DNA from: Turritopsis dohrnii
Lineage: Eukaryota; Cnidaria; Hydrozoa; Anthoathecata; Oceaniidae
Direction: 5' to 3'
Length of the DNA: 64,000 nt
Assembly (NCBI GenBank): GCA_027922465.2
Contig: BQMF02000299.1
Location: 62,001-126,000, forward strand
Shown: positions 32,937 through 45,300 of the stretch, piece by piece
How the letters are laid out: each line of letters opens with the position of its first letter
How positions within the stretch are numbered: position 1 is the first letter of the stretch
The notes under the pieces: generated by a model
What the model was told of the DNA's origin: nothing
Databases searched by the model: none
What the model saw: the letters and a program-made list of their open reading frames with translations, nothing else
Position numbers and translations under genes: made by a program

Positions 32937-33457
32937 TTGCTAGCTGTAACAAAAGATGATGATATGATGGGAGCTTCCTTTGTGTAGCATGTATATAGCA
33001 GTTTACTGTTTTCTAATTCCTCAATTTTGCAATGCAGTGAAAGTGAGTTGTTGTTGTAATTTGCATTTCTTATAGCCTCGTAACCTGGTGGAGTCCAAAT
33101 TTGCCTTTTACCAACTTTTATATGATGTTTCAAATTGATGTCGCTCAAAGAAATAACACCAACCCACTGCGTACCAATACTGGGTTTTGTCAAAAGGTTA
33201 CTTTCCTGCTGTCCACCACAGGTTATATCTTTTACTGGGGATGTTGCAAATAGAGACTGAACATCTTTCCTGTACAGTCCAAAAAATTCATTTCCATTCC
33301 AGACTCTTTTCGGATTTATTCCAGTGATGTTAAATACTTTTTTCAGGACATATAAATCAGCCATTTTAAAAAACTGTTTACCTGCTAGCAAGAATAAAGC
33401 AAAACGGTATTTTTCAAGGATCTTTAGAAAAATGAAGGTGTGACAAAAAATAATCAA

Positions 33458-34163
33458 AAGAAGTTAACATGCTCTTCCCACACTTGACAATTTCTGGGTA
33501 AATATATACCAGACACATTAACTCTATGAATGCACAACACCATCCTGATAAAAAATATGCACCTGAAAATATTGTCAAATGCAACCGAAAATATCGTTGA
33601 ACAAAACCTGCTAAAAAAGAAAGAAATATCAAAATTTGAACGTCTCACTTCGTTTCTGATAATCCATATTTGTTTACATTTTATAAAAACCAAAACTGGG
33701 CGCAAAACGCTGTGTATTCAGTATATGCAATTAAATTCAGTATATGCAATGTTCTGAATGTCATGCTGATATTTTGCATAAACACGCAAATTTATACTTC
33801 CGCCCTGTGGAGGGAAGACATGGGCGGAAAGATCGGCGTGGTTCTTAATTTTGTGCTTTATTACATTTGTTATTATTGTATCACACTGTAATGCACAGTT
33901 CATTTGATAGTGATGTCCAGGGTTCTTGTTTGTTTCTTTAATTTACACTAAGTACAAGGATTCTCTTTGCCAAATACAATGAAGCTTATGTTAACAACCA
34001 TCTTAAAGTGACCATATATCACTTATGACATATGAATCACTTATTACGCTAATAATCGTCATTTAGTGGAAATTTCACTGCGAAAAGGAAGGTTATTCAC
34101 AGGTTTGACTGTATATTAACCATAATATTCCAACTTGTTTATTATGATTTAGGGAATTCATCA
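33458..34163. other. No gene recognised
   Basis: AT-rich; only short open frames without family resemblance. Confidence 0.35.
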
Positions 34164-35239
34164 GAATGTCTGGAGAGTCACGGTTATGTGTTTCATATAA
34201 GAAACTGACCAAAATTGTTGTTGGTGATATAACAAATACATTGAAAACATCGGAACAGCATGTAAAAATTGTCCTGGAGGTTTTCCAGAAACATATTTCA
34301 TCCAATATTATGATACGGAGTTCTAAGATTACATCGATCTTGATGATGAAAGTATTAATTATGACATGAAGCTAAAAGTCGTGGAATCTGAAGAAATTTC
34401 AAGGGTAGAATTCACCATGGAACAACCAAATGTCATTACAGATACGGAAGAAAATGAAGTGCAAGTCATTGGGGAAAGCAAGACAACAACGTTGTGGCCT
34501 AACCCTTTCATTATACACAACTTTTTAACAGATAAGTTAAACTTATCTATTAGATTAACACGTACCGATATTTCGTTACTGACATCGGCTTTACTTGACC
34601 AATGTTCAGAATATACCTAGTAAGTAGTATACAACACTTGATATTTTGGAGTACAGTATTTTCAAAATTTAAGTAATTATTATACTCTTTTATAGCTTCC
34701 CAAATAAATGGCAATATGATGATATGATTAATGGGTTGTACGAACGCTGGCCATATTTATTCAAAAATTTCAGTTCTCATAGAGATGCCCAGGTATTACT
34801 GTTAAATGTTAATATGCCTAACAATTTTGAGCGTGGAATTATTTTTTTTCTTTGGTTTTAGTTTTTCTGTTTTTCATAAATTAAGGGATAAATTCAAGAA
34901 TACAAGAATAAGTGCACCGAAAGTAATGGCTAAGAAAAGGAAGGGGACAAAAACATTGAAAAACAAGTTTGCATACACCCACTGCAGTTCCACCAAATGT
35001 GTGGGGTGTAAAGAACTTTTTACCACCTGATGTTGTTGGAGAAGATGACCGGACAATCAACATTCACATGAAAAAAATTAAGGAACTTTATGCACTTCAC
35101 CCCTACAACCAAAAACAATCACTGATCAATACAGCAATGGATAAGACTTTCACTGCCAGAAGGAAAATGATAGTGGAACAAAGGAAAATGGTGGTGGAAG
35201 TAATGGATAATTTTCCTTTGGTAATGGAATGTAATCAGG
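34164..35239 (+). pseudogene. SAMD3-like gene fragment
   Basis: Exon 1 about 34164-34619 switches frame and has a TAA near 34326 inside a PB1-like stretch (FIQYYDTEF, stop, DYIDLDDESINYDMKLKVV). It then reads TTTLWPNPFIIHNFLTDKLN to EYT. Donor GT at 34620 and acceptor TATAG ending at 34695 join in phase to FPNKWQYDDMINGLYERWPY, then LFKNFSSHRDAQ, ending at 34792. The next coding block, from about 34868 (KLRDKFKNTRI), and the block from 34972 (PTAVPPNVWGVKNFLPPDVV; then NTAMDKTFTARRKM) are in two other frames. The order and motifs (YP..W..L...YP, then a hydrophilic region, then M..TF..RR) match SAMD3-like proteins that I associate with cnidarians and fishes. Frame breaks suggest a pseudogene; function of the family is unclear. 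Confidence 0.5.
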
Positions 35240-38130
35240 TATAATCATTACCCATTATTAAAATATTATTACAAAATACACTTGCAAAGATTTATTTTTA
35301 ATGTAAAAAACTTTCACTCTCATGTGCAGTATTGAAGGTTCCTGAGTGCATGCTCCACCACTTGCGTGTCTTAAGGGTGAATCAAACCCAAAAATTTTTT
35401 TTCATTAAATCCTCTTTTCAAGCCAAAATTTTATTAGGAAGAATAAAAAATTCACTGAAAGTGCTTTTTTCCTATTTTTTTCTGTTACTATAAGTTCCTC
35501 TAACTTTGTTGAAAAAGTTCATGGAGGAGATTTCGTGATGTACATTACGCTCAACATGTTGTTCTGCTCTCTATGGTTATGATTTGAGTTACCTCGTGTC
35601 GAAGAATGGACTGCTTTTCATGTCTTATGTTTATTGTGACAAAAGCGGATGCCACATATTATTGATATCTAAGTTACTTACAGATCGAAAAACAGCAGGT
35701 AATTATTTTATATACTAAACAAATAGTTTGTTATATGCATGAATGTTAATTGATAAAGCCCATGACGAACTGTCTGAAAGTTCTTTTTCCAGATAAACAA
35801 AAGTCTAATTATTGTCCGTGCAGGATCTACATCACCACTCATGTCCTAATCTTTCAAAGTAGTGTACCCATGTTGTCCGCGGTCGGTAGCTTGTGTAAAG
35901 CATTTGTCTAAGAACTAGTAATCTAGAGAAATACTTTTTAGAAATAGACTAGACCTTATTAGAAATTCATATTTGTTTATTTTTTTGAATGCTTTTGGAG
36001 GAACAACAAAATATGAAAACAGACATGGAACAAAATGAAGATGTAAAAATATTTAAAAATGCATTATTTACGGCTTAATTACTTATGTACATAGGCAAAT
36101 TTTTTTTAATTTTGATGACAGTGTCAATACCTTGTTACAGCCGTTTACAAACCCATTCTGTTGGAAGTGTTTTGAAGTCTGGATGTGAAGTGATACACTG
36201 AATGTTATTCTGTTTATCATTTAAAAGGGTTGCAATCTCTTGACAGCATTTTCATTCAATCAACTTTAAACGCATTTGTTTAGACAGCACCCTGTTAAAA
36301 CTGTTAATTACTTCATCTTCCTCCCTCGTCAAAAGTATCAGATATCTTTGGTGATATTCTGTTTCACTGTTTGCCATCCTTATCACTTCTCTATGATTGA
36401 GCGAAACTTAAGCGCAATACACGTCATATCACGTGACTATGGCTTCTGTCTTGGACCTCAGCGCTAATGTTTTTGGGTTCAATAATGACGAATTACGAAG
36501 AGAACGAAGATTATTTTTAGTCTCAAACAATTTGAGATTTTTTGAATGAATTTACAAAATTTTACGTGAGGGTTTGATTCCCCTTTAAAAGCAAAAACTG
36601 TACATCTAACGAAGTAGTTGATTATACTGTGCACCATACCATAATTTCATTATGATTTATTTATTCTTCAACTTAAAATTATTTTACTATGCCATTGCAC
36701 ATTGAATATACCGTATCCAAGTTTTTTAAACGTTGGCATTACAAGAAAATATCGGACCCCTTTTGTTTGTTAGCCAAAACATCAAAACAAGGCCAGGTAA
36801 AAGAGTTTGACAAAATATTGACATTTAAACTGAAGTCACTGTAAACAACACCCGTAGAAATGTTTAATGCTCATTTCATCATACGTCCGCAATAATTAAT
36901 TGTTTAATTGCTTTTTCTTTTAGATATCCATGATTTTTCTGCAATTGTGTTTATGGCTTTCCTGTTGCGGGAAGAAAAATTTGTTTGCAAATTTTATAAT
37001 GAACAGACAGCCACAATTAAGATGTTGCAGTGAAGTTAATCACTTAGTGGACTGCATATCGGCAACAAGATTAGATATTCTTCTCGATGGTGATAACATT
37101 CAAAACAGAAGAAAGGAAAAACAAATTTAATTCTTCTTCGTCTTCCACTGAAATTTTATTTTGTAAAATCTCAGTCGATCAAATACTGAGTACTCCCAAC
37201 CCAATACTATACTATCAAACTGTAACCCAATCCCTTTATCCTCTTCTAATCTTTCTCGTGAACAAAGAAGGAGCTCTTGTGGTCATGTGCTTTAATCTGC
37301 GGTTTATTCCAAAGATATTATTGGCATTAGCTGAAAAAAAATTCAATGGATTATAACTTGTATGGCAAGAGTCATCTCCAGAAGCACATTTCTTTGAATG
37401 ATAATGAGGACAAAAAAGCTTCTCGAACAGTTCTTCAAAAACTACCCATAGAGGGGTAGAGGTTGAAATACCGTCTGTCAGCCATAAAGGCAAATACCCA
37501 TCTGTCTTGGAACCTCCCAGCCAGGTTCGGGGGAGGTCTCCAACCAAAAGGAAACATAGAAACTCATCTCATTCCAGAAGAAATCGAGAAAAGAAGAGAA
37601 GACGAAAACAAGCATCATCCTCTTCTTCATCATCATTATCCCCATCTTTGTCAAGTTCGGACGAGACAGATAAAGCTTCGTTTAACCAGGGGAAGGTCAA
37701 AATTGTGCCAGAGTAATTAAAGTTTTGTTACAGTTTACCATCTTCTATGGCAGAATATTGCAATAACAATTTCGAAACTTATGTACAGGAGAAAGAGTTA
37801 AAAACAAGCTTTTTGCATGAAAATCTAGTAACCAAAGAATGTTGACCCTGTGAAACAGTTGGGCAATTTCGTTAAGGATATTTTGAGGGAAAGGAGAAAG
37901 ACAAATACAGAAAATGGAGAAAATTGGAGAAACTAGAAGAAAAGACAAAGTTTGTGATGTTGTGGGTCCCCTCTCTCGACTGTGGGGATGCATTGATGAT
38001 ATGAATAAGAGTAAAGACGAAGTAGTTTCTGTTATTCTGTGTAATTTCTGTTATGTGTAATTCCTCCATTCGGATAGGCAACACTCTTACTTCTGACCCA
38101 CCCTTGGTTGCTTACGAATTCAATGAATCA
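35240..38130 (+). other. Mostly non-coding; possible distal exons of the SAMD3-like gene
   Basis: After the donor at 35240 no coding is evident until 36924, where TTTTAG precedes a 67-codon open stretch (to 37130), followed by 37087-37356 with SLYPLLIFLVNKEGALVVMC. 37507-37716 has a Ser/Arg-rich stretch (RKHRNSSHSRRNREKKRRRK). These could be degraded distal exons but I cannot show it. Confidence 0.3.
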
Positions 38131-38131
38131 C

Positions 38132-38490
38132 TTCTATTGCAGATACTGTCCGTTCTGGTATAGGCCCCACTCGTCGTCATTTCTCCCACTACCTTGAACA
38201 ACCTAACCCAAATTCTATTTTTCTTAGTCCGGTAAATCCTGTTGAGGTGGTATAAATCATCAACTCTCTTACCCTCAACAAATCTTCTGGTCCCCACAGC
38301 ATCCCTATTAGAATTCTCAAACTTGTCAAGCATGGCCTCTCTCGGCCTTTGTCTTTCCTCTTCAACCTTTCCTTTGAAACAGGCTCTTTTCCTTCAATAC
38401 TCAAACTATCAAAAGTTGTTCCTGTTTTCAAAAACAAGGGATCCCCTCGTGAAGTTTTATACTGGTTCTCGAGGAATTCTATTTGCATAG
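38132..38490 (+). mobile_element. LINE reverse transcriptase fragment
   Basis: A continuous frame apart from one TAA reads PNSIFLSPVNPVEV, IINSLTLNKSSGPHSIPIRI and LSFLFNLSFETGSFPSILKL, then SKVVPVFKNKGSP. This is the RT domain 0/1 region of CR1-like LINEs. Both sides are truncated. Confidence 0.78.
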
Positions 38491-39639
38491 TCTTCATAAA
38501 CTGTCATACCTAGCACTCAATGCCGATCAATGGCTTTCTTCTTTATTCAGGATGCGATTTTAGAAAAAAAAATTACCATCTAAGAAAACAATCACCCAAA
38601 CCAGAAGAAGAAAGGGTTTGGCACTTGTTTCAGTCACCATATTTCTATTTGTTCCTACAGATAGCTTAGCAAATAGAGGAGCATCTTCATATAATTTGGT
38701 GCAAACACGTATAAATCGATTTTGTGTAAGCTTCTGTTTAGCCTACCTTACTGTAGATATAACAGAAAAGGATTTTGAAGATGTCGATAATTCATCTTCG
38801 GATTCGGACGATGAGCAAAGTATTGACAATGAGGTCAGTGACGATGAAGACGCTTATGTTGATGATGATGAAGAGCGTAACAGCATGCGGCAACATAAGT
38901 GTGTGAATTTTATTCATTTGAAATTACCTTTGTTCATTCAAATTTTTCTTTTTTACATTTTTTTTTTGACTGACGTGCGACCGAAAATATTAATCGTACA
39001 AAATTGCTCTTTTCGGTAAAAAACATTTAATTATTTAGGTGTCATGAAAGTATGTTGCTAAATTACAATCTTTCCGATTGTACAAAGAAAAGACCTGATG
39101 AAAGTTTGATGTAATTTCCTCAGGTTTTTTTAAACGAAATGTCTCCTTTACTTGAACAGCCTATCTTAAGATTGCTCAGAAATCATCTTTAATTTTAAAG
39201 TGCGAAGATTAATAGACCATTTAATAAATTATGTACTAACAAACAACGCCTCGTTTTCATTCTGAATAGTATTTAAGTTTGTCATCAAGAAGTTTAGAAC
39301 TATATTACGTTAAAATGGGATTTTTGTGCATGTGCAGAAAAAAGGACGCCTAAAAATTGAACTCACGTTGAATTCAGGTTGAATGAAGTAAGGTTACTTT
39401 TAAATCATATCTATTGTTTATAGGAAAAGTTAGAAGAAATATCTCTTGGACTAAAGAATTTCGTGACATCTTCACATTCAGGGGATATGTGAGAAAAACC
39501 CAGCCGAGACCTTTGCTAGATTGGGACGATGAGAGCGGTTGTGTTTTTATCGTTCGTATACGCCTATGTTTTTATCAGCAAGTTTCACAAAACATTAAGC
39601 TGTTATTATATGGAATCAATTTATAATGGTTATGATGAG
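38491..39639. other. No gene recognised; acidic ORF at 38750-38900
   Basis: 38760-38895 reads a Ser/Asp/Glu-rich stretch (DNSSSDSDDEQSIDNEVSDD) inside a 133-codon frame. It may be an exon of an unknown protein. The remainder is AT-rich without signal. Confidence 0.3.
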
Positions 39640-39708
39640 AATCAAAGTGGTACTATTAGTATTGAATCGATGGGAGTTTAGATTAAAAGACAAATTCGTG
39701 ATCGTTGT

Positions 39709-40902
39709 TTGGTTGCTACTACAACTTTGACAAGAAAAAATTGCCTGTTACTTTTGTTGTTACTCAGTGGTGATGTTGAAACATGTCCTGGACCATCGTT
39801 AACAAAGGATGAATTCAACAACTTTTTAAATCAAAGAGGTATGAAAATGTTTCATCAAAACGTGAGGGGTCTTCTAGGCAACTTGGAAAATATTCAAGAG
39901 CTTTTTTACTCGCACAACAAAATAGATATCCTGACTTTATGGGAAACGCATATCATTGATTCCGAATATATGGACAACGATGGGTTGTATGATATACCGG
40001 GTTAATCGTTTATTAAGCGTAATCGGCCAAGTGGACGTGGTGGAGGCGTTGCTATGTATATCAAAAATGGAATTAATTGGGTGAGGCGTTCTGATTTAGA
40101 AAATGTCACAGAAAGTATTTGGATAGAGGTTTTTATCAACAAATCTAAGTCGTTTTGCTTGAACTGCACGTACAGGCCCCCTGAGGGTTCGAAATATTTA
40201 CCTGCTAATTTTATTGATGTTTTCAATAACTCTTTGAACACTGCAAGCAGAGAAAACAAAAAAATTATCACAATGGGAGATTTTAACATCAGCTATCTAT
40301 AAACTGATGACCAAGGATTCAAAACAATGCTAAATGTCAATGGCTTTGCTTGGAGAAAACCACGTGATTTTTTCAAGCGCACAAATAAAATATTCAAGTT
40401 GTGTTATGTGTCTCGTATTTTCATCGAAAGGGAACTGAAGCAACTGAAGCGTTCTAAAGCAGCAGGTTTAGACAATTTACCACCTGGCATGTTGAAGGAC
40501 TGTTCCAAAAACATTCCAGAACCATTATGTTATATCATAAATCTTTCCATAACATCATCTACAGTACCAAACACTTGGAAAAACGCCAAAATAACGCCCA
40601 TTCATAAATCAGGGGCGAAGAACAATCCTAGAAACTATCGACCAATCTCAGTGCTTCCAACTTTATCAAAAATTTTAGAGAAAGCAGTACTATCTCAACT
40701 AGCAGAGTATCTCGAAAACAACAATCTTCTAAATAAACAGCAGTTTGGTTATCGTGCTAAAAGATCCACTAAACTTGCCTATGCGCTGTTCTGCGATGAC
40801 GTCAGAAAATCTATAAACAAAGGAAAATTAGTAGGACCAGTATACATAGATCTTACAAAAGCATTCGATACTATCGGTCACAATACTCCATTTCGGAGTT
40901 AG
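39709..40902 (+). pseudogene. LINE polyprotein: 2A-like leader, endonuclease and RT N-terminal part
   Basis: Three consecutive frames. 39709-40005: a Leu-rich run leading into SGDVETCPGP, then the endonuclease start (MKMFHQNVRGLLGN; DILTLWETHI). 40006-40302: GRGGGVAMYIKNGINW, NCTYRPPEGSKYLP and ITMGDFNISYL, ending in a stop. 40327-40902: RT with SKAAGLDNLPPGMLKDCSKN, NAKITPIHKSGAKNNPRNYR, PISVLPTLSKILEKAV, QQFGYRAKRS and IDLTKAFDTIGHN. The endonuclease's C-terminal end and the linker before RT are deleted between 40302 and 40380. The last residues (TPFRS) are transposon terminal sequence, not LINE. Confidence 0.82.
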
Positions 40903-40910
40903 CTCCGCCA

Positions 40911-41756
40911 TCTATATATTAATAGCCGATTCTCTGTCTGTCTGTCTGTCTGTTTGTTTGTCTGTCACGCAAAATGGTAGATTAAGTTGTGAGCGAAATT
41001 ATTTCTTTTTTTGTGTGCGACGTGAGTTCGAAGCAAATACATTGCAGCCCCAATCGAACCTGACTTTTTTTGGCTGATGAACTAATAGGAATAACGTTTT
41101 GTTTTTATCATTATTGTTAGTTTTATATTCCACGTTGACTTGGCTTTGAAAACAGTACATCAACTAAATATAAAGAAACTAACTGATTAAACATTTTGGA
41201 CAAAAAGCAGCAGTGGCAGAACGTGGCAGCATATGTTCGGTTTGCCTAACTCTTGCCTGACTGTCTGAGACGGGTGAACTTTTTTTTGAGCAATCAAAAT
41301 GTTTAAAAACCGATAGGTAAAAAAAGAGTATCATATCAAAACAAAATGTTTTTTTTTTTTGCTTTTCTTTCAATAAATTAATTTGTTCTTTTAATTGTTA
41401 AGCGTTCTGATCGAACGTTTTTTTATTCTATTTATTCATTTAGCACGTGCCTTTTTTCTCTCCTCCGTGTGAACTTTTAAAGAAGAGAAACCATTTTCCC
41501 CCTGTTTGATAGCACCCATTAGAGCCGTTAGAGCGCGTAACTTTTTTAAAACAAAAGCTAATAAAAAGTTGAAGTTTTCTCTCTCTACGTTTTGAGTGTA
41601 TTGTTACACTGATAAAAGATTGGTTTTACCAGAGGTTGTGACTTCGAATCTGCTTCTGGTTGAACACAAGTTATACGAGCCGTTTATAAGGAAATTTGAT
41701 ACAGTGATACAGAGCAGGTGGACATGGGCGGCGAGCGACGCCGCCTTGGCGGCTAG
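40911..41756 (+). mobile_element. Non-autonomous Helitron, first of a head-to-tail pair
   Basis: 846 bp. Starts TCTATATATTAATAGCC after a host A (40910) and ends with the hairpin GCCGCCTTGGCGGC and CTAG (41753-41756). A TCTG/TTTG microsatellite follows the 5' end. No coding sequence; the interior is AT-rich. It shares both termini with the autonomous copy that follows with no base between. Confidence 0.88.
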
Positions 41757-41812
41757 TCTATATATTAATAGCCGATTCTCTGTTTGTTTGTTTGTTTGTT
41801 TGTTTGTTTGTA

Positions 41813-42362
41813 AGTCACGCAAAATGGTAGATGTGAACTGCGAAAGAAATCGGGGATCTGCAACGGAGAGATCGCGGAGATCTGAAGAAAATTAGGGGGT
41901 AAAAACGGAAAAAAATGGCTTCTAAAAAATAGCGATAATTGCATGAAATTGTAATATTTTTAACTGAAATATATGTACATGAGTAATATAAGTCAATTTA
42001 TAACTTAATATTTCCATGATACTTTAAGAATGACCTTTAGTGAATCCACTTTTAAGCGTTTGTTAACCCCCGTTCAATGTCATGGCAACAATTGGAAACT
42101 GATCAGTTTTGCTTTGAACAAATTTTCATATATTCGCGCGAAAAGAAAGTGAAGAAAGTTGAGAAAAAACGATCATTTCGTTTGCCTAAAGATAACAAAG
42201 GAAAGTTGTGTTTGCTTTTTTGTTTATGGTTGTCTATTTAGCTAGGTAAACTGACAAAAAACACAAGGCCTGTTGTTTTGTGGTGATAATAAAAATTATA
42301 TAAATAGATATATACATTCCTGTATAGATTGTTCTTTTGTTTGAGTTTTTTCTCAACGAGTT
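41813..42362 (+). promoter_or_regulatory. Helitron leader region (presumed promoter/5' UTR)
   Basis: Between the 5' terminus and the Rep/helicase ATG there is no ORF of note. An unremarkable AT-rich leader with TATATAAATAGATATATA near 42296-42313 could hold the promoter; this is inference only. Confidence 0.3.
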
Positions 42363-45300
42363 ATGAATTCTGATCATGATTATGGAATCCCTCAAAGGTT
42401 TGCATTGCCTAGATCACAATTTGATAGAGATGTAGTTGATGCACGGCAACAACATCAACAACAACAACCCCCTGCTGATGACCCTCAACAACGTCGTCGC
42501 ATTAGAAATGCTGAACGACAAAGGAGATACCGTGCAAATCAAAGTGAGATTCGTGCTCAATTGAGAAGGGAGAGGGATGCACAACTTCAAAGACAACGAC
42601 GGGCTAACGAGCAACCTGATCAAGTAGCTGCTCGACTTGAAGCGCAAACTCACCGACAACAGGCGGTAAGAGATAATGAGCAACCTGATCAAGTAGCTGC
42701 TCGACTTGAAGAACAAGCCCTCCGACAACAGTCGCTAAGAGATCATGAGCAACCCGAACAAGCTGCTGCTCGACGTGCAACTGATGCTCAACAACACCAA
42801 AGAGCATATGTCCGAAACAGACGAGTGCGCAGGGCTCGCTTTTTAAATGCTGCACGGATTGATATTGAAAACAATAATTTACCTGACATTCATTCTTTAG
42901 GTGAATTTAACATTTTATGTGAACATTGTGGAGCAATCAAATTCGACCGTGAAACTAATTTTAAATGTTGCACAAATGGAAAGGTACAACTTCCTAATTT
43001 ATTAGATTATCCGCCTGAGTTACGGGATCTTTTACTTGATGATTCTGCTCTGGGTAAACATTTCCGTAAGTGTATTAGAATCTATAATAATGCATTTAGT
43101 TTTGCTTCTCTGTCAGCTAACTTACGTCCTCCCCCAGGAAATGGGCCTCCATGTTTTAGGATATGTGGACAACTGCTACATAGGTATGGAGCACTGCATG
43201 CTAATGAAAACCAAGTGCCCATGTTTAGCCAACTTTATATTATCGAAGCTGCTAATTCGCTTGACATGCGTATGCAAAACCCTTCTAATACGGATTGCAA
43301 CAGAGACTTGATGGAGCAAATACAAACAGTCATTAATAGAGTTTCACCTTATGCCGCAGCATATCGTAACTTGGCTCAGGTTGAACGGGAAGAGGAGAAA
43401 AGGGCGCTTTTAGAAAATAGAGCAACCTCCGTAGTGGGTATGTATATGCGAGAAGGTGAAGACAGGAGGAGATACAATGCTCCACATCATGAAGAAGTTG
43501 CAGCAGTTTTTGTAGGTAACGATGGTGCACCTCCCGCTGGTAGAAATATTGTTGTTTATCCAAGAGATCAGCCCTTGCGCAATATTCCTTACACATCTAC
43601 AAACATTGACTCCATGATGTATCCAATGATTTTTCCTAGAGGTGATCCTGGATGGAGTCCAAACATGAATCACGTCCAACAGCATGCAACTGAAAGGCGG
43701 GATAAAGTTACACAATTGCAGTATTATATTTATCGTATTGCCATTAGACGTGAATTTTCTGCTTTACATTTAGCTGGAAAACTATTTCAACAGTTTGTTG
43801 TTGACAGCTATGTCAAAGTTGAGGGAGCAAGACTCGACTTCATACGCCAGAACCAAGAACAACTACGGGCAGATAGCTACACAGGCCTGATGGACTATTT
43901 GGAGGAAGCTGCCCATGAACGAAACCTCCGTGCGGGTAATATCGTTGTATTGCCATCTACCTTTTCAGGTTCACCGAGAAATATGCACCAATTGTACCTA
44001 GATGCTATGGCATTAGTTTCAAAACAAGGTAAACCAGATTTATTTTTAACTTTTACATGCAATCCTAAATGGCCTGAAATTGTTCAAAATCTTTTGCCTG
44101 GTCAAACCGCATCAGATAGGCCAGATCTGGTTGCACGAGTATTCAAATTGAAGTTGGAAACTCTTAAAAACGATATTATCAAAGATTCTGTTCTAGGTGT
44201 ATCTGTAGCACAGGTGGATGTTATAGAATTTCAGAAAAGGGGTCTACCTCATGTGCACATGCTGTTGCATCTTGGCAACGAATTTAAGTTGCGCAATGGT
44301 GATGACATTGATTCATTGATATCAGCACGAATTCCAAATCGCGATCAAGAACCAGAACTTTATGAAATCATCAAATCCTGCATGGTCCATGGTCCATGTG
44401 GCCATTTGAATGTGTCTTCACCGTGTATGCAAGATGGTAAGTGCAGCAAAAATTTTCCAAAGCAGTTCAACAATGGAACTGTTTTAAATGTGGATGGCAA
44501 TCCTTTATATCACCGACCAGATGACGGAAGAACTGTTCGAATTCGGAATATGGATCTTGACAACAGATGGATTGTCCCACACAATCCTTTCCTCAGCAAA
44601 AAGTACAATGCACATATAAACCTAGAGGCCTGCGTTTCCATTAAAAGTGTCAAGTATTTGTACAAATACATTTACAAAGGACACGATACTGCTCATATTG
44701 AAATCAATGAGAGAATAGATCACGACGAAATCAAAACTTTTTTAGATGCGAGGTATGTATCTGCTCCAGAAGCTGTGTGGCGTTTATGCTCTTTTCCAAT
44801 GCACACTCAAAGTCATGCAATTTTACGACTTCCTGTTCACCTTCCAAATGAGCAGCAGATTTTTTTCAGAGAAGGACAGGAACAAGCAGCACTGGAAAGA
44901 GGTCTAGAGCACACTAAGTTAACTGCTTGGTTCGAATTGAATCGTGTTGACGAGCAGGCACGTCAATATTTATATCCTGATATCCCCCACCATTATGTGT
45001 TTCAAACACGACAACGTAAGTGGGTGACACGTCAGCGTGGAGCAGAAAAAATTGTAAGTAGAATGTACAATGCTAGCATTCGGCAGGGTGAAAGGTATTT
45101 CTTACGTGTGCTGTTGTTACATGTTCCTGGTGCGACTTCCTTTGAATACCTTAGAACTGTTAATGGGATTTTATATAGATCTTTTAGGGAAGCGTGTATT
45201 GCACTTGGACTATTGGATGACGATACTTTGTGGATACGAACCATGGAAGAACTTGGCGAATCAGCAACTCCCTCTAAAATTCGCAAAGCGTTCTCTTTCA

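Larger units (their letters stand above)
28990..33457 (-). pseudogene. Minus-strand multi-exon gene remnant, possibly transposase-derived
   Basis: Coding-like pieces share the minus strand in order. 33457-32933: KKVFNITGINPKRVWNGNEF. 31910-31683: CMGVGTLQLIVGNKKLFDLF and YRTILLRSTGGQFW. About 31660-31533: RGSESREMLEQHVANHYNEL. 31064-30720: VLDIVKHGIDLVINGTPEHF, VADLCFVKDIIGQCSCMSMY then GCYHC. 29707-29532: a GT-AG-bounded exon, DGSESLKMIGNDCKLLEENI to NSCADLA. About 29125-28990: GEHLNKLIKTSEVTDTN. The AD...YGC.C block weakly recalls CACTA-type (Tnp2) transposases, which is only a suggestion. The 31068-31528 element interrupts it. Stops and frame changes indicate decay. Confidence 0.45.

Noticed and set aside
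37507..37716. Ser/Arg-rich ORF as an SR splicing factor
   Set aside because: Short, no RRM, overlapping frames equally open; composition alone is not enough.
40886..40902. TPFRS end of the LINE frame as protein
   Set aside because: These codons are the terminal repeat of the inserted DNA element.
42414..43715. Minus-strand ORFs opposite the Helitron protein
   Set aside because: Shadows of the long plus-strand frame with no independent features.
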